NCBI RefSeq assembly: GCF_016591715.1
Contig: NZ_AP024109.1
Span: 4,526,001-4,590,000 of the forward strand
Length of the DNA: 64,000 bases
Direction: 5' to 3'
Origin: Mesorhizobium sp. J8
GTDB taxonomy: Bacteria; Pseudomonadota; Alphaproteobacteria; Rhizobiales; Rhizobiaceae
Below, one piece after another: positions 25,301 through 33,805 of the stretch; the stretch's first letter is position 1; each line of letters begins with the position of its first letter. The translations under genes were made by a program, and so were the position numbers. Below the pieces are notes generated by a model. The model searched no databases. It was given only the letters and a program-made list of their open reading frames with translations, and was not told the origin of the DNA.

Positions 25301-27803
25301 GCTGTTGAAGACAGTCACCGCTTCGGTGCCGGCCGGCGGCAGCACCGTCGACATCCCCATCGGGGACGACTGGGGCGCCGGCGCCTATGTCACGGCAACC
25401 CTGTTCCGGCCCGGCGACGCGCAGGAATCGCGCATGCCGGCCCGCGCCATCGGCGTCAAATGGCTGGCGGTCGATCCGGGCTCGAAGAAGCTGGCGGTCG
25501 CGCTCACCCCGCCCGAAAAGACCGTGCCGCGCCAGCAGTTGTCGATCCCCGTCGCGGTCAACGGCGCTCAGGCCGGCACCAACGCCTATGTGATGGTGGC
25601 TGCCGTCGATGTCGGCATTCTCAACCTCACCAACTACAAGGCGCCCGATCCCGAGGACTGGTTATTCGGCCAGCGCATGCTGGGGCTCGAGATCCGCGAC
25701 CTCTACGGACGCCTGATCGACGGCTCGCTCGGCACCATGGGCAAGATACGCACCGGCGGTGACGGGGCGAACATGCAGGCGCAAGGCAGCCCGCCGACCG
25801 AAAAGCTGGTCGCCTTCTTCTCCGGCCCGGTCGAGCTCGACTCCAACGGCAAGGCGCGGATCGATTTCGACATCCCGCAGTTCAACGGCACCGTGCGCGT
25901 GATGGCGGTCGCCTGGACCAAGGATGCGGTCGGCCATGCCCAAACCGACGTCATCGTGCGCGATCCGGTGGTGATCACTGCCGGCCTGCCGCGCTTCCTG
26001 GCGCCGGGAGACGCCGCGACCATGCGCCTCGACATCGCCGACACCGATGGCCCGGCCGGCGACTACGCGCTCTCGGTCACCACGACCGGCGATCTTTCGA
26101 CCGGCGACAAGCCCCTGCCCGAGAAGCTGACGCTCGCCCAGGGCAAGCGCCAGTCGCTCACCTTCCCGCTGGTCGCCAAGACCGCGGGCGATGCTTCCGT
26201 CACCGTCAAGCTCGCGCATGCCGACGGCACCCAGGTCGAGCAGACGCTCTATCTGCCGGTGCGCCCTGCGCAGCTTCCGGTCACCAACCGCATGGTTGTC
26301 GACCTGAAGCCCAATGGCGGCTCGTTGCGGGTCGACAAGGAACTGCTGGCGGCAAGCGTGCTCGACGGTGCTTCGGTCAGCGTCGGCGTTTCGCAGTCCT
26401 CCGCGCTCGACGTGCCATCGCTTTTGATGTCGCTCGACCGCTACCCCTATGGCTGCGCCGAGCAGACCACCAGCCGCGCCATGCCGCTGCTCTATGTCAA
26501 CGACATGGCCAAGAGCATCGGCATGGAGAGCGACCCGGACCTGCATCAACGCATCCAGGACGCTATCTACAAAGTGCTGTCCTACCAGGCCGCAAGCGGT
26601 AGCTTCGGCCTCTGGGGACCGGGCTCCGGCGATCTGTGGCTCGATGCCTATGTCACCGAGTTCCTGACCCGGGCGCGCGAGGAGAAGTATGATGTGCCGG
26701 CGCTTGCCATGAACCAGGCGCTGAACAACCTGCAGAACTCGCTGGGCTACGACCAGAGCGTCCAGGATCGCGGCAGCGAGATCGCCTATGCGCTCTATGT
26801 GCTTGCCCGCAACAAGAAGGCCTCGATCGGCGACCTGCGCTACTACGCGGACACCCAACTCGAAGCCTTCTCCAGCCCGATGGCGGTCGCCCAGTTGGCG
26901 GCGAGCCTGGCGCTCTATGGCGACACGCAGCGTTCAGAATCGACCTTCCAGACGGCGCTGAGGCTGGCGCAGTCGGAAACCGACTACGACTGGTACCGCT
27001 CGGACTATGGTTCGCGGCTGCGTGACGGCGCGGCGATGCTGGCGCTGGCAGCGGAATCGAAGCCAGTGCCCAGCATCATGCCGCAGCTGATAAAGCTGGT
27101 GGGCGTGGCGCGCGCCGATGCCCGCTGGACGAGCACGCAGGATGAATCCTGGATGCTGCTTGCCGCGCGGGCGCTGAAGGAAGGCAATGATTCCATCACG
27201 CTCTCCGTCAACGGCGCGCCGCATTCGGGCGGCTATTCCGACCAGGTCGCCGGCAGCAATCTTGTCGACAGCCCGCTCACCATCGCCAACACCGGCGCGA
27301 CGCCGCTGCAAGCGGTGGTCACGGCAGTGGCCGCGCCGGTCGACCCGCTGCCTGCCGGCGGCGACGGCTTCACCATCGATCGCACCTACTACAAACTCGA
27401 CGGTACCGAGGCTAACGTCACCGAAGCCAAGCAGAACGAGCGCTATGTGGTCGTGCTCAAGATCTACGAGCAGAACAAATGGCCGTCGCGGCTCCTGATC
27501 ACCGACCTGCTGCCGGCCGGCTTCGAGATCGACAATCCGAGCCTGGTTTCCAGCGCGCAACTGTCGAACTTCTCCTGGCTGGCGCAGACCGACGCCGCGC
27601 ATCTGGAGTTCCGCGACGACCGCTTCGTCGCCGCCTTCAACCCCAACGAAGGCGATGGCGACCGCAACATCACGCTGGCCTATGTCGTGCGCGCCGTGAC
27701 GCCGGGCACCTACGCACATCCGGCGGCGACGGTGGAGGACATGTACCGGCCGCAATATTCGGCCCGCACCGCCACCGGCGTCATGGAGGTGAAGGGCGAG
27801 TAG
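22323..27803 (+). CDS. Bacterial alpha-2-macroglobulin (YfhM type) with N-terminal PAN/Apple-like domain
   Basis: An 1826-residue protease-trapping protein. A signal peptide (ARGLSFLLLIFFALGGAALA) is followed by a cysteine-rich PAN/Apple-like domain (residues ~25-90, VSLDQCKTTCLGDPACRAFT), then a helical segment and the repeated MG beta domains. The thioester motif GCAEQ is intact at residues 1377-1381, so the protein should be able to link covalently to attacking proteases. Bacterial versions sit in the periplasm beside penicillin-binding protein 1C, as here, and are thought to guard the wall when the outer membrane is breached. The start ATG at 22323 follows GGAGGG at 22313-22318. Confidence 0.93.
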   Translation: MAMRAARGLSFLLLIFFALGGAALAAEARRIVTTDNSDYFGFDLRSEQNVSLDQCKTTCLGDPACRAFTYNTKAKWCFLKSDYNQLKSFTGAVAGKVANVDGDPDIGAPPALAFFPNWMADQAQQFRNKLTDPAYDKPTEGLAALQAAAEQASLTGDHRLAMQKYQAAVSVLPDDGALWLALAREILAVEPASNTTEPATFPMNATSAAFNAYKLVRTTKTRAEALALLAAGLDKRDLYRPSLQAYEASLALVNSPAVQADYADLKARKGFRVVEHTVDADSSSPRICAQFSEDLVKTGVDYSQFVTVDNAAPKAVEAKDKQICVEGLEHGQHYDVTFRAGLPAAIGETIAAPVVLSIYVQDRAPSARFTGDSFVLPAGARRGIPVITVNMNAAKMTLYRIGDRSLAQLLSGYQFLHQLDGYDISTISDQMGAPVWSGTLDIANDLNKEVTTSFPVDEAVPQRKPGVYVLTAQPVDDKSDDYGSRATQWFVVSDIGLSTYTGQDGLNVFARSLGSAKPISGAELTLLAKNNEILGTATTDAEGHAVFNPGLTRGENGMVPAVLMAKQGDNDFVFLDMGKAGFDLSDRGVAGRASPGALDVYAWTERGIYRAGEDVHVAALARDGAAKAVENLPLTFIFTRPDGVENRRIVSNGESAGGHAVDLPLEANAMRGTWTVSIYTDPKQSPVASQMFLVEDFVPDRIEFDLTADKKEIAQGETANATVDGRFLYGAPAAGLALEGEMTLSTTSSWDSFKDFTFGLADEQSSEPTVTPLANLPVVGDDGKAIFPITIDQLPSTTKLVNAKVTVRMREAGGRAVERSLDIGVRPQRDVIGIRPDFEGDEVPQGGTAKFSIIAVDPNGKREDLKGAQWSLVKVERNYQWYRSNNSWNYEAVNLTKAVANGAVDLKADGEATVSLPVDWGRYRLEVETADPDGPATSYEFDAGWYVASTTTETPDGLEIALDKDSYAAGEVAKLKVSPHFAGELLVTIGAEKLLKTVTASVPAGGSTVDIPIGDDWGAGAYVTATLFRPGDAQESRMPARAIGVKWLAVDPGSKKLAVALTPPEKTVPRQQLSIPVAVNGAQAGTNAYVMVAAVDVGILNLTNYKAPDPEDWLFGQRMLGLEIRDLYGRLIDGSLGTMGKIRTGGDGANMQAQGSPPTEKLVAFFSGPVELDSNGKARIDFDIPQFNGTVRVMAVAWTKDAVGHAQTDVIVRDPVVITAGLPRFLAPGDAATMRLDIADTDGPAGDYALSVTTTGDLSTGDKPLPEKLTLAQGKRQSLTFPLVAKTAGDASVTVKLAHADGTQVEQTLYLPVRPAQLPVTNRMVVDLKPNGGSLRVDKELLAASVLDGASVSVGVSQSSALDVPSLLMSLDRYPYGCAEQTTSRAMPLLYVNDMAKSIGMESDPDLHQRIQDAIYKVLSYQAASGSFGLWGPGSGDLWLDAYVTEFLTRAREEKYDVPALAMNQALNNLQNSLGYDQSVQDRGSEIAYALYVLARNKKASIGDLRYYADTQLEAFSSPMAVAQLAASLALYGDTQRSESTFQTALRLAQSETDYDWYRSDYGSRLRDGAAMLALAAESKPVPSIMPQLIKLVGVARADARWTSTQDESWMLLAARALKEGNDSITLSVNGAPHSGGYSDQVAGSNLVDSPLTIANTGATPLQAVVTAVAAPVDPLPAGGDGFTIDRTYYKLDGTEANVTEAKQNERYVVVLKIYEQNKWPSRLLITDLLPAGFEIDNPSLVSSAQLSNFSWLAQTDAAHLEFRDDRFVAAFNPNEGDGDRNITLAYVVRAVTPGTYAHPAATVEDMYRPQYSARTATGVMEVKGE

Positions 27804-27828
27804 CGATGAAAAGGTCGCCGGTATCTCC

Positions 27829-27885
27829 CTTCTCCCCGTCCCTATACGGGGAGAAGGTGCCGACAGGCGGATGAGGGGCAGCGCC
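27829..27885. repeat. Rhizobial intergenic palindromic repeat, copy A
   Basis: CTTCTCCCCGT (27829-27839) and ACGGGGAGAAG (27846-27856) form a perfect 11-bp stem, followed by GGTGCCGACAGGCGGATGAG. The same hairpin and tail recur at 59137-59190. The end of the element supplies GAGGGG 7 nt before the pbpC start codon, so the repeat appears to contribute that gene's ribosome-binding site. Confidence 0.75.
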
Positions 27886-29976
27886 ATGCTCTCCAAGAAG
27901 TTTGTGCGTCGAACAGCCATGGCCGGGATTTCGCTCACCGGCTTGGCGGCACTTTCGGTCGCCGCGCTCTGGGAACTCGACCGGGCCTTCCCGCCGCCAC
28001 TGCCGGCAAGGCTGACCGTCTCCACCGAGGTGCAGGATCGCGACGGCCAGCTGCTGCGCGCCTTCGCCACGCCCGACGGCTACTGGCGGCTCGAAACCCG
28101 CCTCGACCAGATCGACAAGCAATTCGTCGACATGCTGGTCACCTATGAAGACAAGCGCTTCTGGGATCACCGCGGCGTCGACGTTTTGGCGCTTTGCCGC
28201 GCCGCCGGCCAGCTCGTCACCAGCGGTCATATCGTGTCGGGCGGCTCGACCTTGTCGATGCAGCTTGCCCGGCTGATCGAGCCGCGCGACAGCCGCAGCC
28301 TCGGCTCCAAGCTCAAGCAGATCTTGCGCGCCATCCAGATCGAGCGGCGGCTCTCCAAGCAGGAAATCCTCGAACGCTATCTGACGTTGGCGCCCTATGG
28401 CGGCAACCTCGAAGGCGTGCGTGCCGCCTCGCTTGCCTATTTCGGCAAGGAGCCGAAGCGGCTGACCGTCTCGGAAGCCGCCCTCCTCGTGGCACTGCCG
28501 CAACTGCCGGAAAGGCGCCGGCCCGACCGCAACCTCGGCATCGCCCACGCCGCGCGCGACAGGGTACTGACCCGCATGGTCTCGGCCGGCCTGCTCGGCG
28601 AACACGAAGCGCAGCGCGCCGCGCTGGACGACGTCTCGGGCCTGCGCAGAAAACTGCCGGCGCTGGCCGCGCATGCATCCTATGCCATGCTGCCCAAGGC
28701 CGTGCCCGGAAAGCCGCTGCAGCTCACCATCCGCCGGAGTGTGCAGCAGGGGCTGGAACAGGTCGCAAGGGATGCCGCCAGGAAGCTCGGCCCGAAACTT
28801 TCCGTCGCCATGGTGATGGCTGACGCCCGCACCGGCGACATTCTCGGCGAAGTCGGCTCGGCCGATTTCTTCGACGCCAGCCGCTCCGGCTGGATCGACA
28901 TGACGAGGGTGGTGCGCTCCCCAGGTTCGACGCTCAAGCCCTTCATCTACGGGCTCGCCTTCGAGCAGGGGCTGGTGGCGCAGGAGATGATCATCGAAGA
29001 CAGCCCGGCCGATTTCGGCGGCTACCGCCCGAAGAATTTCGACATGGGCTACCAGGGCGATGTCTCGATCCGCCAGGCGCTGCAATTATCGCTCAACGTG
29101 CCCGCGATCCGCGTGCTCGACGCGGTCGGTCCGGCGCGGCTGACGGCACGCTTCCGCCAGGCCGGCGTCAACCCGATCCTGCCGCCCAACGAAGCGCCCG
29201 GCCTGGCGATCGGGCTTGGCGGCGTCGGCGTGACCTTGCGCGACCTGGTGCAGCTCTATACGGGCCTCGCCAATGGCGGGAAGATGCACACGCTGCATGA
29301 CGGCACCGAGCCGGCCAATGCCCAGCGCACCACCGCCACCATCCTCGACGACCAGGCGGCCTGGCAGATCAACGACATCCTGTCCGGCGTGAAGCCGCCG
29401 GAAGGCGCCATGCAGCGCGGCATTGCTTACAAGACGGGCACTTCCTACGGCTATCGCGATGCGTGGTCCGTCGGCTTCGACGGCCGCTACGTGCTGGGCG
29501 TATGGGTCGGCCGCGCCGATGCGAGCCCTGTCCCCGGCCTGTCGGGCTATGTCTCGGCCGCACCCATCCTGTTCGAAGGCTTCGTCCGTTCCGGGCTTGC
29601 CAGCGTGCCGCTGCCCGGCCGGCCGCCGGGCGTCTTCAACCTCAGGCGCGACGAATTGCCCGTGACGCTCGCCCGCTTCGGCGCCGGCGCCGACGGTCTG
29701 GTGCAGGCGACCGCCACCGAGCCGGCACCGGCCATCATCTTCCCGCCCAATGGCGCCCGCGTCGATCTCGGCACCAACTCCGCCGAGGCCACGCCGCTGG
29801 TTCTGAAGCTCCAGGGCGGCCGCGCACCGTTCCGCTGGCTCGCCAACGGCAAGCCGCTTGCCGGCATTGACCGCCGCCGCACGGCGACGTGGCAACCCGA
29901 CGGCACCGGCTACTCGACGCTGACCGTGATCGACGCGGCCGGCCGCGCGGCCAGCGTGAAGGTTTTCGTTGAATAG
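27886..29976 (+). CDS. pbpC: Penicillin-binding protein 1C
   Basis: A 696-residue bifunctional class A penicillin-binding protein. After a membrane anchor (residues ~10-30) the glycosyltransferase domain carries EDKRFWDHRGVD and GGSTLSMQLARL. The transpeptidase domain has the SxxK motif in PGSTLKPF, SLNVPA and KTGTSYG, and the C-terminal ~90 residues form the BiPBP_C domain (IIFPPNGARVDL). The start is put at the ATG at 27886; an ATG at 27871 lies inside the upstream repeat. It follows the alpha-2-macroglobulin gene, the usual yfhM-pbpC pairing, and its stop overlaps the dipeptidase start by 8 bp. Confidence 0.93.
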   Translation: MLSKKFVRRTAMAGISLTGLAALSVAALWELDRAFPPPLPARLTVSTEVQDRDGQLLRAFATPDGYWRLETRLDQIDKQFVDMLVTYEDKRFWDHRGVDVLALCRAAGQLVTSGHIVSGGSTLSMQLARLIEPRDSRSLGSKLKQILRAIQIERRLSKQEILERYLTLAPYGGNLEGVRAASLAYFGKEPKRLTVSEAALLVALPQLPERRRPDRNLGIAHAARDRVLTRMVSAGLLGEHEAQRAALDDVSGLRRKLPALAAHASYAMLPKAVPGKPLQLTIRRSVQQGLEQVARDAARKLGPKLSVAMVMADARTGDILGEVGSADFFDASRSGWIDMTRVVRSPGSTLKPFIYGLAFEQGLVAQEMIIEDSPADFGGYRPKNFDMGYQGDVSIRQALQLSLNVPAIRVLDAVGPARLTARFRQAGVNPILPPNEAPGLAIGLGGVGVTLRDLVQLYTGLANGGKMHTLHDGTEPANAQRTTATILDDQAAWQINDILSGVKPPEGAMQRGIAYKTGTSYGYRDAWSVGFDGRYVLGVWVGRADASPVPGLSGYVSAAPILFEGFVRSGLASVPLPGRPPGVFNLRRDELPVTLARFGAGADGLVQATATEPAPAIIFPPNGARVDLGTNSAEATPLVLKLQGGRAPFRWLANGKPLAGIDRRRTATWQPDGTGYSTLTVIDAAGRAASVKVFVE

Positions 29977-30700
29977 AGTGCGGCAAGCGATTCAGAAGGT
30001 TGCGTTTTGCGCATTGCTTTCGACTGCCGGTACCCTCGCAGCTCACACCGACCCCCTCCCCACCGGCTTCGTCAGGCTGGCCGATATCGATCCGTCCATC
30101 CGCCAGGATATCCGCTACGCCGGCCGCGAAAACTTCCTGCATCGCAAGGTCGACGGCTATGACACGCCGGTCTGCATCCTGACCGCGCAGGCGGCGAAGG
30201 CGCTGTCCGGCGTCCAGAAAACGATGGTCGCCAAAGGCCTGACACTGGTGGTCTTCGACTGCTACCGTCCGGCACGCGCCGTCGCAGACATGGTCCAATG
30301 GACGAGAGAGGGCGGCCCGCCGGACCCGCAATGGTATCCGACGGTCGAACGCGGCAACCTCATCGCCAAGGGCTATGTCGGTGAGCTGTCCAGCCATTCG
30401 CGCGGCTCGACGGTCGACCTCGCCATCGCCGATGCCGCCGGGAAAAGTACCGTCCAACCGGCCTGCGGCGCGCCCGACGGCGGCACGCTCGACTTCGGCA
30501 CCGGTTTCGACTGCTTCGATCCGGCGAGCGAGACGGCGCACCGCCCTCTCGGCGCCGACGCGGCGGCGAACCGCAAGATGCTGCTCGCTTCCATGCGTGC
30601 CGCCGGCTTCCGCAACTATGCGCACGAATGGTGGCACTTCACCCTCGCCGAAGAACCTTTTTCAAGACAGCGCTTCGATTTTCCGGTGACCGCCAATTAA
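29969..30700 (+). CDS. D-alanyl-D-alanine dipeptidase (VanX/DdpX family, M15D)
   Basis: A 243-residue zinc peptidase of the VanX family. Zinc-binding residues are seen in SSHSRGSTVDLA (His and Asp) and EWWHF (His with the catalytic Glu); the active-site Arg is in DCYRPARA. An N-terminal signal peptide (VAFCALLSTAGTLAAH) places it in the periplasm. The best start is the TTG at 29969, which has AAGG 6 nt upstream and overlaps pbpC; a GTG at 29978 is the alternative. Its position as third gene after an alpha-2-macroglobulin and PBP1C points to wall-peptide recycling or trimming rather than vancomycin resistance, since no vanH or vanA is present. Confidence 0.88.
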   Translation: MNRVRQAIQKVAFCALLSTAGTLAAHTDPLPTGFVRLADIDPSIRQDIRYAGRENFLHRKVDGYDTPVCILTAQAAKALSGVQKTMVAKGLTLVVFDCYRPARAVADMVQWTREGGPPDPQWYPTVERGNLIAKGYVGELSSHSRGSTVDLAIADAAGKSTVQPACGAPDGGTLDFGTGFDCFDPASETAHRPLGADAAANRKMLLASMRAAGFRNYAHEWWHFTLAEEPFSRQRFDFPVTAN

Positions 30701-30774
30701 GGCGCGGCGAGGCTTGCCCTAAACTCGACCATCTCTAATTAGCTCGGCTGACGAGGAGCCGTGCGGTCAGCGTT

Positions 30775-30879
30775 GAGGAAATCATTTCCTCGACTGGCCC
30801 AATGACGGCGAAAAATTGCTTCGGGGAGGTGAAAAAGGCAACATTCAATGCATCTAAATTCTATAAACTCGGTAGAGTT
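30775..30879 (+). promoter_or_regulatory. Two dyads upstream of the sulfate transporter operon
   Basis: GAGGAAAT-C-ATTTCCTC at 30775-30791 is a perfect 17-bp dyad. AACTC-GGTA-GAGTT at 30866-30879 is a second perfect dyad, 23 nt before the binding-protein start codon and partly inside an AT-richer stretch. They are candidate sites for a sulfur regulator such as the Rrf2 protein encoded downstream or a CysB-type LysR protein. The 30701-30902 gap holds no gene. Confidence 0.4.
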
Positions 30880-30902
30880 CGTGCAGTTCAACGGAGGCGG
30901 GA

Positions 30903-31931
30903 ATGACCAAACCTCATTTCAGGAAACTGCTCGGCGCGCTGGTCGCCACATCTGTCCAGTTCGGCACGCTCGGTTTCGCGTTTGCCGACACGACCATTCT
31001 GAATGTGTCCTACGACCCGACACGTGAACTCTATAAAGCCTATGACGAGGCCTTTGCCGCGCATTGGAAGGCGGAGACCGGCGAAACCGTGACCATCCAG
31101 CAGTCGCATGGCGGATCCGGCGCCCAAGCCCGGGCGGTGATCGACGGCCTCGACGCCGATGTCGTGACGCTGGCGCTCGAAGGCGACATCAATGCCATCG
31201 TCTCGAAGACGAAGAAGATCAACCCGGACTGGCGCACGAAGTTCGAGAACAACTCGGCGCCTTACACCTCGACCATCATCTTCCTGGTGCGCAAGGGCAA
31301 TCCCAAAGGCATCCATGACTGGAGCGATCTGGTGAAGGACGGCGTCCAGGTCATCACGCCGAACCCGAAGACCTCCGGCGGCGCGCGCTGGAACTATCTT
31401 GCCGCCTGGGCCTATGCGAACGCCAATGACGGCAACGACGAAGCCAAGACGAAGGAGTTCGTCGGCAAGCTCTATGCGAACGTTCCCGTCCTCGATACCG
31501 GCGCGCGTGGCTCGACGGTGACCTTCGCGCAGAAGGGCCTGGGCGACGTGCTGATCGCCTGGGAGAATGAAGCCTATCTCGCGCTCGACGAATTCGGCGC
31601 CGACAATTTCGACATCGTCTACCCGCCGACCTCGATCCTGGCGGAGCCGCCGGTCGCGGTCGTGGACGCCAATGTCGATGCCAAGGGTACGCGCAAGGTC
31701 GCGGAAGCCTATCTGGGCTGGCTCTACTCCAAGGAAGCCCAGACCATCATCGCCAAGAACCATTATCGCCCGGCCAAGCCTGACCTTGTGCCGGCCGAGG
31801 ACCTTGCAAAGCTCCCGGCAATCAAGCTGGTCACCATCGACGACCCGCAATTCGGCGGCTGGAAGAAGGCGCAGCCTTATCATTTCGGCGACGGTGGTAT
31901 ATTCGACCAGATCTACAAGCCGGCCCAGTGA
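30903..31931 (+). CDS. Sulfate/thiosulfate ABC transporter substrate-binding protein (first copy)
   Basis: A 342-residue periplasmic binding protein of the Sbp/CysP family with a signal peptide ending near FAFA. Family signatures are [39 protein letters not shown] and [20 protein letters not shown], whose serines and glycines coordinate the oxyanion. It delivers sulfate or thiosulfate to CysT/CysW. It is first in a sulfate operon, 76 bp before cysT, with AGGCGG before its ATG. A second, divergent-in-sequence copy lies downstream of cysA. Sulfate versus thiosulfate cannot be separated by eye. Confidence 0.93.
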   Translation: MTKPHFRKLLGALVATSVQFGTLGFAFADTTILNVSYDPTRELYKAYDEAFAAHWKAETGETVTIQQSHGGSGAQARAVIDGLDADVVTLALEGDINAIVSKTKKINPDWRTKFENNSAPYTSTIIFLVRKGNPKGIHDWSDLVKDGVQVITPNPKTSGGARWNYLAAWAYANANDGNDEAKTKEFVGKLYANVPVLDTGARGSTVTFAQKGLGDVLIAWENEAYLALDEFGADNFDIVYPPTSILAEPPVAVVDANVDAKGTRKVAEAYLGWLYSKEAQTIIAKNHYRPAKPDLVPAEDLAKLPAIKLVTIDDPQFGGWKKAQPYHFGDGGIFDQIYKPAQ

Positions 31932-32007
31932 AGGGCGTGCCTTCAAAGCCGCCGACTGCAATGCCCGATGCCATCTGGTTGAGTAAGAAGGGACGATCCA
32001 GAACAGC

Positions 32008-32859
32008 ATGACCACAGCACCCGCCAAGGCGGGGTGGCGATTCAGGCAGCCGAGTGTCATTCCGGGTTTCGGATTGACGCTCGGCTTCTCGCTTGCCTAC
32101 CTCACGCTCATCATCCTCATCCCGCTTTCCGGGCTGGTCTGGCGCTCGGCAGCGCTCGGCTGGGCCGATTTCTGGGCGATTGTCGTCGACCGGCGCACCC
32201 TCAACGCGCTCAAGATAAGCTTCGGCACCGCCTTCCTGGCGGCTACCGTCAACGTCGTGTTCGGCACCGTCGTCGCCTGGGTGCTGGTCCGCTACCGTTT
32301 CCCGGGGCGGCGCATCGCCGACGCCATGGTCGACCTGCCTTTCGCCCTGCCGACGGCCGTGGCCGGCATCGCGCTCACCACACTCTATGCGCCGAATGGC
32401 TGGATCGGCCATCTCCTGATGCCGCTCGGCATCAAGGTCGCCTATACGCCGCTCGGCATCGTCATCGCGCTGGTGTTCATCGGTCTGCCCTTCGTCGTGC
32501 GCACCGTCCAGCCGATCATGGAAGAGCTCGACAAGGAGGTCGAGGAAGCAGCCGCCACGCTCGGCGCCAGCCGTTTCCAGATCATCACACGCGTGCTTTT
32601 CCCGGGCCTGGCGCCGGCGATCATCACCGGCTTCTCGCTCGCCTTTGCGCGCGGCGTCGGCGAATACGGCTCGGTCATCTTCATCGCCGGCAACCTGCCC
32701 TTCAAGTCGGAGATCGCGCCGCTTCTGATCGTGATCCGGCTCGAGGAATACAATTACGAGGCGGCGACCGCGATCGCCGCGATCATGCTGGCGCTGTCCT
32801 TCCTGATGCTTCTGGTCGTCAATCTCGTTCAGACATGGAGCCGCAAGCGCTATGGCTGA
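32008..32859 (+). CDS. cysT: Sulfate ABC transporter permease CysT (CysU)
   Basis: A 283-residue permease with six predicted transmembrane helices. It begins with the [18 protein letters not shown] segment typical of CysT and has the EAA loop [20 protein letters not shown] near residues 171-190 that docks on CysA. It forms the sulfate channel with CysW, whose gene overlaps its end by 8 bp, indicating translational coupling. Confidence 0.95.
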   Translation: MTTAPAKAGWRFRQPSVIPGFGLTLGFSLAYLTLIILIPLSGLVWRSAALGWADFWAIVVDRRTLNALKISFGTAFLAATVNVVFGTVVAWVLVRYRFPGRRIADAMVDLPFALPTAVAGIALTTLYAPNGWIGHLLMPLGIKVAYTPLGIVIALVFIGLPFVVRTVQPIMEELDKEVEEAAATLGASRFQIITRVLFPGLAPAIITGFSLAFARGVGEYGSVIFIAGNLPFKSEIAPLLIVIRLEEYNYEAATAIAAIMLALSFLMLLVVNLVQTWSRKRYG

Positions 32860-33736
32860 TCCCGAGATCAAATCCTACGAGCCGCATCACGAGAGCCAGT
32901 CGCCCGCCGTGACCGAAAGCCGGCCGGTCAAGGCCGTGCTGATGGCGATCGCCCTTGCCTTCCTCGCCGTCTTCCTGCTTTTGCCGCTGATCGTCGTCTT
33001 CCATGAGGCGCTTGCCAAGGGCATCGGCGCCTACACGGAAGCCCTTTCCAGCCCCGACACGCGCTCCGCCATCCGCCTGACCTTGCTGGTGGCGGCGATC
33101 TCGGTGCCGCTCAACGTCATCTTCGGCATCTCGGCCGCCTGGGCGATCGCCAAGTTCGAGTTCAAGGGCAAGGCGTTCCTGACGACGCTCATCGACCTGC
33201 CCTTCTCGGTCTCGCCGGTCATTTCCGGCCTGGTCTATGTGCTGCTCTTCGGGGCGCAGGGACTGCTCGGCGCCTGGCTGAAAGCGCATGGCATCGTCAT
33301 CCTCTTCGCCGTTCCCGGCATCGTGCTGGCTACGATCTTCGTCACCTTCCCCTTCGTCGCGCGCGAGCTCATCCCGCTGATGCAGGAACAAGGCAATGGC
33401 GACGAGGAGGCGGCGCTTTCGCTGGGCGCCAGCGGTTGGCAAGCCTTCTGGTATGTGACGCTGCCCAACGTCAAATGGGGGCTGCTCTACGGCGTGCTTC
33501 TATGCAATGCGCGCGCCATGGGCGAATTCGGCGCGGTCTCGGTGGTGTCGGGCCACATACGCGGCCTCACCAACACCATGCCGCTGCATGTCGAAATCCT
33601 CTACAACGAATACAACGCCGTCGGCGCCTTTGCCGTCGCTTCGCTGCTCGCCGGCCTGGCGCTGGTGACGCTGGTCTTGAAAACGCTTCTCGAGATGCGC
33701 TACGGCGCCGAGATCGCCGCGACACGCGGGCACTAG
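32852..33736 (+). CDS. cysW: Sulfate ABC transporter permease CysW
   Basis: A 294-residue permease with six predicted helices and the CysW-type EAA loop ([20 protein letters not shown] near residues 182-201) followed by [20 protein letters not shown]. It pairs with CysT in the membrane. The N-terminal ~25 residues before the first helix are hydrophilic and variable. Its stop codon overlaps the first base of an intergenic palindromic repeat that separates it from cysA by 69 bp. Confidence 0.95.
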   Translation: MADPEIKSYEPHHESQSPAVTESRPVKAVLMAIALAFLAVFLLLPLIVVFHEALAKGIGAYTEALSSPDTRSAIRLTLLVAAISVPLNVIFGISAAWAIAKFEFKGKAFLTTLIDLPFSVSPVISGLVYVLLFGAQGLLGAWLKAHGIVILFAVPGIVLATIFVTFPFVARELIPLMQEQGNGDEEAALSLGASGWQAFWYVTLPNVKWGLLYGVLLCNARAMGEFGAVSVVSGHIRGLTNTMPLHVEILYNEYNAVGAFAVASLLAGLALVTLVLKTLLEMRYGAEIAATRGH

Positions 33737-33786
33737 ATGCATGTCACCCAAAAGTGTGTAGCGGTTTTGGGACAATGACATGCATC
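33736..33786. repeat. Palindromic interspersed repeat between cysW and cysA
   Basis: GATGCATGTCA (33736-33746) and TGACATGCATC (33776-33786) are perfect 11-bp inverted repeats around a core with CCCAAAA and GGTTTTGGG. The layout (CCGAAAA/TTTTCGG-like core, ATGC-rich ends) matches the repeat at 36868-36913 in plan, a type widespread between rhizobial genes. In RNA it would form a strong hairpin inside the cys transcript. Confidence 0.7.
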
Positions 33787-33805
33787 AACTAACAGAGGTC
33801 ATTCT

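Noticed and set aside
29969..30700. A vancomycin-resistance gene cluster, because of the VanX-type dipeptidase
   Set aside because: No vanH, vanA/B ligase or two-component genes are nearby, and the gene is coupled to PBP1C in a Gram-negative genome. A wall-metabolism role is more likely.
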